From the NCBI GenBank assembly GCA_016286075.1, contig JAEERZ010000112.1:1-7274 (forward strand): a DNA stretch of 7,274 nucleotides, in the 5' to 3' direction. Positions within the stretch are counted from its first letter, which is position 1, and each line of letters begins with the position of its first letter. The notes under the pieces are model-generated. The model searched no databases. It had not been told where the DNA came from and saw only the letters and a list, made by a program, of their open reading frames with translations. The position numbers and the translations under genes were made by a program. The DNA comes from Selenomonadaceae bacterium. GTDB taxonomy: Bacteria > Bacillota > Negativicutes > Selenomonadales > Selenomonadaceae. Shown in pieces: positions 1-5,386 of this stretch.

Positions 1-2549
1 TCGTTCGTCAGGCGGCTCTCGGTCTTGTCCGGCAGCTCCGTCAGTACGTCGCGTTTCAGGCGGCGCAGGATGAAGGGCGCGATGTGCCGCCGCAGATTGT
101 CGGTCTTGCCCGCGTCCCCGTCCCTGACGATGCCCGTCTCGTATTTCTGCCGGAAGGTCTTGTGCCCGCCGAGGTAGCCCGGCAGCAGGAAATCGAAGAT
201 CGACCAAAGCTCGGTCAGCGTGTTCTCGATCGGCGTGCCCGTCAGCGCGAAGCGCGAGTCCGCCTGTATGCGTTTGACCGCCTTCGCCGCCTTCGTCGTC
301 GGGTTCTTGATATGCTGCGCCTCGTCGAGGATCGCGCAGGAGAAACGGCGCTTCGCGTAGCTTTCCGCGTCGATGCGGAGCGTCGCGTAGGTGGTGACGA
401 CGACGTCCGCGCCCTCGTCAAAGGCGCCGGCCAGTATCGCTTCGCGCTGGGGTTTCGACCCCGCCACGGCGACAGCGCGAAGGTCCGGCGCGAAACGCGC
501 GATTTCGTCGAGCCAGCCGTAGATCAGCGAGGTCGGCGTGACGACCAGCGCGGGAGGCGTATCGGGACCGCGGCGCGCCAATAAGAACGCGATGGTCTGC
601 AGCGTCTTGCCGAGGCCCATATCGTCGGCGAGGATGCCGCCCAATCCATGGGCCGCCAGCGACGACAGCCAGCGGTAGCCCGTCGCCTGATAATCGCGGA
701 GCACGCCGACGAGCTCCGCCGGAATTTCCCGCTCCGCCTCCGCCGGATTGCGGATGTCGCGGACCAGCGCGCGGAACCCTTTGCCGACGGACAGGCGGAA
801 TCCCGTCGTCTCTTTCGCCAGCGTGTCGACGTAAAGGGCCTCCGCCAGCGGCAGCTCCGCCTTGCCGCCCCGGAGCCGTTCCAGCCCCGTCTCCTCGGCG
901 AAATCCGCCAGCGCGGAGAGCCCCTCGCCGCCCAGCGTCAAGAAGGTATTGTCTTTCAGCCGATGATAGCGCCGCTTCAGCCGATAGGAGCGCAGGATCT
1001 CGATCAGCTCGTCGAAGTCGAAATCGCCGCCGGAGAAGGTCAGCTCCAAAAGGCTGTCCTGGTTCACCGAGACGCCCAGCGTCACCGGCGGCATCGTCTG
1101 CACCGGACGGCGGGTGAAGCTCTCACTGTAAAGCACGTCCGCGAGCTTCGACAGTTCCTGCACGCCCTCGCGCAGGAAATCGTAAGCGCGTTCCTCCTCC
1201 GGCTGCACGAAGCGCCCGTCCTCCGGCTGAAAGCCCCATTCGTCCAACAGCGCGAGAATCGCCCGCTCCGTCTCCGTGTCCCGAATCAGCCCCTCCGTTT
1301 TCGGCGCGGACTTTTTGCCTTCCGCCGCCGCAGGATTGAACACCGCCCCGCCGTAACGGAACGACGTCTCGATGGCGACGCCGTCGCCGAGATAGTCGAT
1401 CCGCGCCTCCGCCTCCAGCGGCAGCATCTTGTACCGCTCCGCGAAGGAACGGGCCACGTCGACCTCGGCGGCCTTCTTCATTTGCGGCAGCACCAGCGAG
1501 AAAAAGTCCGTCATGCCCGACGCGTCCACGTCGATCCGTTTCCCGTCGTCGAACGCCCTCAGCAACCGCGTAAGCGGCGCGCGCTGTTCCGACGGCACAT
1601 GGCAGATCGTGCCGCCGTGCAAGATCCATTCGGCGTCGTCGGTCAGGCAAAGGGCAAGCCCCGCCGTTTCCAGCTCCAGCCGCCCGTTCCCGTCCCGGTC
1701 CTCCACATGCACGACGAACCGGGGGGCGCCCTCCGCGAAGCCGCCCTTCGGCATTTTCTCCCCGTCCACTTCCACCTCGAAGCTCTCCCCCGCCATCACC
1801 TCGGCGAATCGCCCCAAGAGCGACGGCGACAGCTTGAACCGCTTGCCGGAGAAAACGGCCTGCGCCATCTGGGTGCGGAAATACGCGCTGTAGGAATACA
1901 TGCTTTCCCCGTCGCGGCAGGCGTCCTCGAGCATCGCCCAAAGCCCGGCGGAGGAGCCCGCTGCGAAAGAAAGCGACGAAGGATAGACCGTCAGGTCCTT
2001 GCCGAAAGCCATCGGCGCCCCCGTGTGCATCTGCCGCAGGAAATCGAGGATCGAGCGCAGGACGTAGAGCTTTTCCCGCCCGATGCGAAACTCCAGCCAC
2101 ATGGTCTGAGAGCGGTATTCGAGGCCGATGCAAAGCTTCGGTATGAGCCGAAGCGGAGCGGAGGGCTGCGCCGGTTTCGCAGGCTCTTCCGCGTAGGCCG
2201 CAAAGAGACGCCGGGCGCCGTCGGAGAGCTTCTTCCCTCCTGTCTGCCGCGAAAGCTCTGTCTCCTGCACTTCCTTCAAAAGCGCGACCACATGCTTGCA
2301 AGCGCCCTCGTAAAGACCTGCCGCCGGGCAGTCGCAGGAGTGGCCGGTTATCAGGCCACCGGCGATGCGCGCCGTCACGAAATAAGCGAAAGGGCCGGAA
2401 CCTTTAACTTCCGCTTCGTAATGTAAAGCTCCTCGTCCGGCGTCCCGTTTTGTTATCCTCACGGCGCCGGCCCGCTGGTACGCGCAGCCGCGCCGGTACG
2501 AAGCCTCGTTGGCGACCCGCCGGATCTCTGCTTCCGTGATAATCTCCAT
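1..2549 (-). CDS. SWIM zinc-finger SNF2-family helicase/ATPase, C-terminus cut by window edge
   Basis: SNF2 proteins are ATP-driven double-stranded DNA translocases that remodel protein-DNA complexes; the bacterial targets are mostly unknown. One uninterrupted frame runs from ATG at 2549 off the left edge, giving 849 complete residues. Near the N-terminus is a SWIM zinc finger, CxC...CxH (C72, C74, C84, H86). Residues about 110-600 are a long region like the bacterial SNF2-associated domain. The first RecA-like lobe follows: Walker A DDMGLGKT with K648, motif II DEAQ at 742-745, motif III LTGTP at 769-773, then the characteristic LRRLKRDVLTELP stretch near the end. Motifs IV-VI (the C-terminal helicase lobe) should lie outside the window, so this is an edge cut and not visible damage. 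The start at 2549 is chosen because AAGGGAGGGG sits 5 bases upstream; an in-frame ATG at 2576 has no such site. It is transcribed divergently from the UvrD-like gene. The family call is firm; the cellular role is unknown. Confidence 0.93.
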   Translation of the reverse strand, partial: MEIITEAEIRRVANEASYRRGCAYQRAGAVRITKRDAGRGALHYEAEVKGSGPFAYFVTARIAGGLITGHSCDCPAAGLYEGACKHVVALLKEVQETELSRQTGGKKLSDGARRLFAAYAEEPAKPAQPSAPLRLIPKLCIGLEYRSQTMWLEFRIGREKLYVLRSILDFLRQMHTGAPMAFGKDLTVYPSSLSFAAGSSAGLWAMLEDACRDGESMYSYSAYFRTQMAQAVFSGKRFKLSPSLLGRFAEVMAGESFEVEVDGEKMPKGGFAEGAPRFVVHVEDRDGNGRLELETAGLALCLTDDAEWILHGGTICHVPSEQRAPLTRLLRAFDDGKRIDVDASGMTDFFSLVLPQMKKAAEVDVARSFAERYKMLPLEAEARIDYLGDGVAIETSFRYGGAVFNPAAAEGKKSAPKTEGLIRDTETERAILALLDEWGFQPEDGRFVQPEEERAYDFLREGVQELSKLADVLYSESFTRRPVQTMPPVTLGVSVNQDSLLELTFSGGDFDFDELIEILRSYRLKRRYHRLKDNTFLTLGGEGLSALADFAEETGLERLRGGKAELPLAEALYVDTLAKETTGFRLSVGKGFRALVRDIRNPAEAEREIPAELVGVLRDYQATGYRWLSSLAAHGLGGILADDMGLGKTLQTIAFLLARRGPDTPPALVVTPTSLIYGWLDEIARFAPDLRAVAVAGSKPQREAILAGAFDEGADVVVTTYATLRIDAESYAKRRFSCAILDEAQHIKNPTTKAAKAVKRIQADSRFALTGTPIENTLTELWSIFDFLLPGYLGGHKTFRQKYETGIVRDGDAGKTDNLRRHIAPFILRRLKRDVLTELPDKTESRLTN

Positions 2550-2554
2550 GCCTG

Positions 2555-2564
2555 CCCCTCCCTT
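2555..2564 (-). promoter_or_regulatory. Ribosome binding site of the SNF2 helicase gene
   Basis: On the minus strand the sequence reads AAGGGAGGGG, ending 5 bases before the ATG at 2549. It is the only strong purine-rich ribosome binding site near the candidate starts of this gene and decides the start against the in-frame ATG at 2576. Confidence 0.7.
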
Positions 2565-2565
2565 C

Positions 2566-2615
2566 CGTCGTATCATCGTCGTATCGTATTATTATACCAT
2601 ATCATCGTCGATGAT
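2566..2615. repeat. Operator-like cluster of direct and inverted repeats between divergent genes
   Basis: Three related repeats are packed around the divergent promoters. CGTCGTATC occurs at 2566-2574 and 2577-2585, a period of 11 bases or about one helical turn. TATCATCGTCG occurs at 2571-2581 and again at 2600-2610, 29 bases apart, flanking the minus-strand -10. The second copy extends into a perfect 15-base palindrome, ATCATCG-T-CGATGAT, at 2601-2615. Arms of 7 bases around one central base, on the -35 side of the minus promoter and in the early transcribed region of the plus gene, are what a dimeric repressor site would look like. The regulator is not in the window. It is not the GAAC...GTTC LexA box of Bacillota. 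Confidence 0.45.
2587..2595 (+). promoter_or_regulatory. Possible -10 element for the UvrD-like helicase gene
   Basis: TATTAT occurs twice in overlapping positions (2587-2592 and 2590-2595) on the plus strand, each one mismatch from TATAAT. No good -35 is visible; TTCCGT at 2563-2568 is a weak match 18 bases upstream of the first copy. The element overlaps the -10 of the opposite promoter, so RNA polymerase could probably occupy only one at a time. The start would fall near 2600, about 40 bases before the short leader ORF. The call rests on composition and position only. Confidence 0.35.
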
Positions 2616-2621
2616 TTGCAA
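2591..2621 (-). promoter_or_regulatory. Extended -10 promoter for the SNF2 helicase gene
   Basis: The minus strand carries a perfect TATAAT (2591-2596) preceded by TG and one base (TGGTATAAT, 2591-2599), the extended -10 form recognised by the housekeeping sigma factor. A poor -35 candidate, TTGCAA (2616-2621), lies 19 bases upstream, which is longer than ideal, so the promoter probably relies on the extended -10. Transcription would start near 2584, leaving a leader of roughly 35 bases before the ATG at 2549. The palindrome at 2601-2615 fills the spacer and the -35 side, so a protein bound there could block this promoter. Confidence 0.65.
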
Positions 2622-2625
2622 AGCA

Positions 2626-2632
2626 AAAAGGA
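2626..2632 (+). promoter_or_regulatory. Ribosome binding site in front of the short leader ORF
   Basis: AAAAGGA ends 6 bases before the ATG at 2639. It is the best-placed ribosome binding site in the plus-strand leader. The helicase start at 2668 has only a weak AAGAAG just before it, so ribosomes may load here and reach the helicase by coupling. Confidence 0.45.
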
Positions 2633-2638
2633 TTTTCG

Positions 2639-2671
2639 ATGCGAAAGGCGAATACAAAACAAGAAGTATGA
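2639..2671 (+). CDS. Possible 10-residue leader peptide overlapping the helicase start
   Basis: A short frame reads MRKANTKQEV and stops at TGA (2669-2671). It has a well-spaced AAAAGGA upstream, and its stop overlaps the proposed helicase start as ATGA (2668-2671), the classic arrangement for translational coupling. The peptide has no evident domain, signal or attenuator-type run of a single amino acid, so its translation, and not its product, may be what matters. It is short enough to arise by chance; the combination of ribosome binding site, spacing and ATGA overlap is the support. The alternative is that it is untranslated leader and the helicase starts elsewhere. Confidence 0.35.
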   Translation: MRKANTKQEV

Positions 2672-5283
2672 CAAAGGACGTGACCCCAGTGCAAATGATG
2701 AATGCCCCCGCCCTGAACCCCGCCCAGCAAACGGTCGTCGACACCCTCGACCGGAACGTCCTGCTGCTGGCCTCCGCCGGCACGGGGAAGACCGATACGA
2801 TTGCGCGGCGCATCGCGCATATATTGGAACGCAAGCTGGCCGCGCCGGAGGAGATCCTCTGCCTGACCTTCACGAACAAGGCCTGCAAGGAAATGAAGGA
2901 CCGCATCGAGGGCCTGCTCCCCGCCGAAGGACGCAGCGTCGTGGTGAAGACGATTCACAGCCTTTGCTATACGATTCTCCGACAGGAGGCGAAACGGCGC
3001 ACGGAGCTTTTTTCGGACTTCACCGTATTCGACGAGGAGGACTGCCGGGAGGCGCTTCGCGACCTGAATCCCGGCGGCTTTTCTTTGCCCGCGCTGCAAA
3101 ACTTGATCTCTCTGATAAAAAAGAGCCGCGCGGCTTACGACGTTTACTCGGAAAACCCGGAGGAGGATTACCGGCGGGTCGTCGCGCGCCTCTTCGCGGA
3201 GCGGCGCGAAAAGACGCTTTCCCTTTGCGTCGACGCCCGTTACCGGTTCGACGACGGGCTTGCCGCTTTCATCGAGAAGGAAGGCGGCTCTTTTGTCGTG
3301 CGCTGCAATCATGCGCTGTCGGAGCTTCACGGCATGGACTTCGACGATTTGATCGAGGGCGTCCACGGCCTCTTCCGCGACGAGGAGACTGCCCGCCGCT
3401 GGCGGGAACGCTTCCGCTTCCTCACCGTGGACGAGGTGCAGGACACCGACGAGCTGGAATACGAAATCCTGTCCAAACTGTTCGACGGCAGAAATATCCT
3501 GCTGACGGGGGACGCGTTCCAGACCATCTACGAATGGCGCGGCTCGAATCCCTCCCGGCTGCTGGCCCGCTACCGGAAAGAATGCGACCCGCTGGAAATC
3601 TCCCTCGCCAAGAATTACCGCGCGACGCGCACGCTGCTCCAAGCCTCCCACGACTGCCTCGAAACGTTCTTCCCGTCGGAGCTGGCGGCGGCCTATCAGA
3701 GCGGTTTCGAAGCGGCCAGCGCGGAGGAAGGCGCGCCGATTTCCATCAAGAGCTGCCGCGACCTTTTCGAGGAAGGGGAATGGATCTACGGCAAGATCCG
3801 AAGCCTCGGCGTCGACGACCCGTCGCGGGTCTGCGTACTGACCCGGACCAACCGCCAGACGAACCGGATCTGCCGCGCGCTGGAACAGGCCGCCCGCCTT
3901 TACCCGTCGGAAGCGCCCTGGCCCTTCATGCTGATCGACGAATTCCAGTTCTTCCGGCGGCAGGAGGTCAAGGACGCGCTGGCCTTCATCAAGCTCGCGG
4001 TGAACAAACACGACCTCGTGAGCCTGCGCCGCGTGCTGAAGCGTTTCGGCCTCGGCATCGGCGCGAAGACGATAGAGAAGATCGAGTCGGCGGCCATGCG
4101 CGCGGCGGGGCTGCGGCTGACGGACTTCCTCGACGAGGAAACGATCGCGTCGGGCGACCCCTTCGCGCCGCTCCTCGACGCGCTCGCGCAGGAAAACGTC
4201 GTGGTCTTCGACGTGGAATCCACGGGCGTGGACACGGCGAAGGACGAGATCGTGCAGATCGCCGCGATCCGTCTTGATAAAAACGGCGCGCCGAAGGAGA
4301 CCTTCATGAAGTTCCTGCGGAACGGGAAAAGCGTCGGCGCGTCGGAAGCGGTGCACGGATTTTCCGACGACTTCCTGCGGGAGAAGGGCGAAGAGCCGCG
4401 GAAGGTCCTGACGGAGTTCCTCGACTTCCTGCGCGGCGCGTGGATTGTCGGCCATAACGTGACCTACGACATTTCAATCTTGGTGAGCGAATTGGAGCGG
4501 CTGGGCCTGCCGGAACCGGAGTTTCCCGGCTATTTCGACACGCTGGACATTTTCCGCCGCTTTTACCCGAACCTGCCGAACCACAAGCTGGAATTCCTCG
4601 GCGAGCGGTTCGCGGTGCAGCACAAGTCTTCCCACGACGCCTCCGACGACATCTGCGCGACGGCGGAGCTTTTGCTCTACGCGGTCGAGCACGATATCCT
4701 GCCCACGGCGGAGCCGCGCCGGGCCTGCGTCAAGACCTTCGGCAGGGTATTCCAGGCGATTGCCTCGGCGGTGACGGAAATGCGCGGCCTCGCGTACAAG
4801 AAGCGGCCCACGGATTTCCTCGCGCACATCGTCACGAGCCAGTTAGCGGCCCATTACGCAAAAGAGCCGCAGCGCATGGAGCATCTGCGGCAGCTCTATC
4901 GGATCGTCCGGGAACGGGACGACGAACGGCTCTCGCCCCGGGAGGCGCTGCGCCAGATCCTGACGCTGGCGACGCTCTCCAACAGCGAGTTTGAGATGAG
5001 CCTGAAGGACCGCCCGAAGACCCCGGTCATCACCGTCCATCAGGCGAAAGGGCTGGAGTTCGATTACGTCTTCCTGGCGGGCATGGAGGACGGCTCCTTC
5101 CCGTCCTTCCAGGCGGCGCGCAGCGGCCAGACGGAGGAGGAAAAGCGGCTCTTCTATGTGGCCGTCACCCGGGCGAAGAAAGAGCTGTTCCTGTCCTGGA
5201 GCCAATTCGGCGACTTCAACCGGGAGCAGCGCCCCAGCCCGTTCCTCTCCGCGATTCCGAGGAAGTATGTAAAGAACGTATAG
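2668..5283 (+). CDS. UvrD/Rep/PcrA-type helicase with DEDDh 3'-5' exonuclease inserted in the 2B region
   Basis: A superfamily 1A DNA helicase of 871 residues, expected to move 3'-5' on single-stranded DNA in repair or recombination. From M at 2668: Q-motif LNPAQQ (16-21), Walker A ASAGTGKT (K41), motif II DEVQD (255-259), motif III GDAFQTIYEWRG (281-292), NYR (316-318), FFRRQEVKD (428-436), motif V HQAKGLE (791-797) and motif VI VAVTRAK (831-837). All helicase motifs look intact. After a GLGIGAKT hairpin-like stretch typical of 2B, residues about 511-675 form a DnaQ-like exonuclease: FDVESTG (D515, E517), GHNVTYD (D601) and HDASDD (H656, D661), a full DEDDh set. The rest of 2B resumes before motif V. 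PcrA/UvrD proteins are usually about 720-750 residues, and the extra length matches the insert. The start is uncertain: 2668 overlaps a leader ORF by ATGA; ATG at 2695 is an alternative; TTG at 2509 and ATG at 2611 would add a low-complexity, unconserved N-terminus. A hairpin terminator follows. Confidence 0.92.
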   Translation: MTKDVTPVQMMNAPALNPAQQTVVDTLDRNVLLLASAGTGKTDTIARRIAHILERKLAAPEEILCLTFTNKACKEMKDRIEGLLPAEGRSVVVKTIHSLCYTILRQEAKRRTELFSDFTVFDEEDCREALRDLNPGGFSLPALQNLISLIKKSRAAYDVYSENPEEDYRRVVARLFAERREKTLSLCVDARYRFDDGLAAFIEKEGGSFVVRCNHALSELHGMDFDDLIEGVHGLFRDEETARRWRERFRFLTVDEVQDTDELEYEILSKLFDGRNILLTGDAFQTIYEWRGSNPSRLLARYRKECDPLEISLAKNYRATRTLLQASHDCLETFFPSELAAAYQSGFEAASAEEGAPISIKSCRDLFEEGEWIYGKIRSLGVDDPSRVCVLTRTNRQTNRICRALEQAARLYPSEAPWPFMLIDEFQFFRRQEVKDALAFIKLAVNKHDLVSLRRVLKRFGLGIGAKTIEKIESAAMRAAGLRLTDFLDEETIASGDPFAPLLDALAQENVVVFDVESTGVDTAKDEIVQIAAIRLDKNGAPKETFMKFLRNGKSVGASEAVHGFSDDFLREKGEEPRKVLTEFLDFLRGAWIVGHNVTYDISILVSELERLGLPEPEFPGYFDTLDIFRRFYPNLPNHKLEFLGERFAVQHKSSHDASDDICATAELLLYAVEHDILPTAEPRRACVKTFGRVFQAIASAVTEMRGLAYKKRPTDFLAHIVTSQLAAHYAKEPQRMEHLRQLYRIVRERDDERLSPREALRQILTLATLSNSEFEMSLKDRPKTPVITVHQAKGLEFDYVFLAGMEDGSFPSFQAARSGQTEEEKRLFYVAVTRAKKELFLSWSQFGDFNREQRPSPFLSAIPRKYVKNV

Positions 5284-5314
5284 GACCGGCTTTCGGATTC
5301 GCGCAAGATATGCA

Positions 5315-5353
5315 AAACGACCGCCGCCCTTTCGGGGCAGCGGTCGTTTCTTT
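5315..5353. terminator. Bidirectional intrinsic terminator between convergent genes
   Basis: AAACGACCGC (5315-5324) pairs perfectly with GCGGTCGTTT (5340-5349). One C-A mismatch then leads to a further 4 pairs (GCCC with GGGC, 5326-5329 and 5335-5338) and a 5-base loop. On the plus strand the stem is followed by TTTCTTTG; on the minus strand it is followed by TTTTGCAT. It lies between the helicase stop at 5281-5283 and the cyclase stop at 5387-5389, so it can end transcripts from both sides. The rest of this 103-base gap shows nothing else. Confidence 0.85.
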
Positions 5354-5386
5354 GTCTGCGATATGGAAGAGCGGCGCTTCGCGTCC

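Noticed and set aside
648..2426. Long plus-strand open frame opposite the SNF2 gene
   Set aside because: It is rich in Arg, Gln, His and Pro with no recognisable motif, and lies antisense to a frame with clear SWIM and SNF2 motifs. GC-rich codon use leaves few stops in antisense frames.
1..2549. SNF2 gene as a DISARM or other named defence component
   Set aside because: The SWIM finger and SNF2-associated region match the common chromosomal bacterial SNF2 type, and no methylase or other defence gene is visible next to it.
2550..2576. In-frame ATG at 2576 as the SNF2 start
   Set aside because: It has no ribosome binding site and would lie only about 8 bases from the predicted transcript start; the ATG at 2549 has a strong site.
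2566..2610. Repeats read as a CRISPR array or tandem-repeat locus
   Set aside because: The repeat units are only 9 to 11 bases, there are two copies of each, and there are no uniform spacers, so an operator is the better reading.
2509..2667. Helicase start at TTG 2509 or at ATG 2548 or 2611
   Set aside because: These starts would translate through the divergent promoter region, two of them beginning inside the SNF2 coding sequence. They have no ribosome binding site and add residues before the usual Q-motif start of the family.
2602..4455. Long minus-strand open frame opposite the UvrD-like helicase, and a plus-strand frame at 2616-4277
   Set aside because: Both lack motifs and have skewed composition, and they overlap a frame with every superfamily 1 helicase motif in order.
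2668..5283. AddA/RecB identity for the helicase-nuclease
   Set aside because: There is no C-terminal RecB-type nuclease motif; the nuclease is a DnaQ-like DEDDh domain placed internally, and no AddB partner is present in the window.
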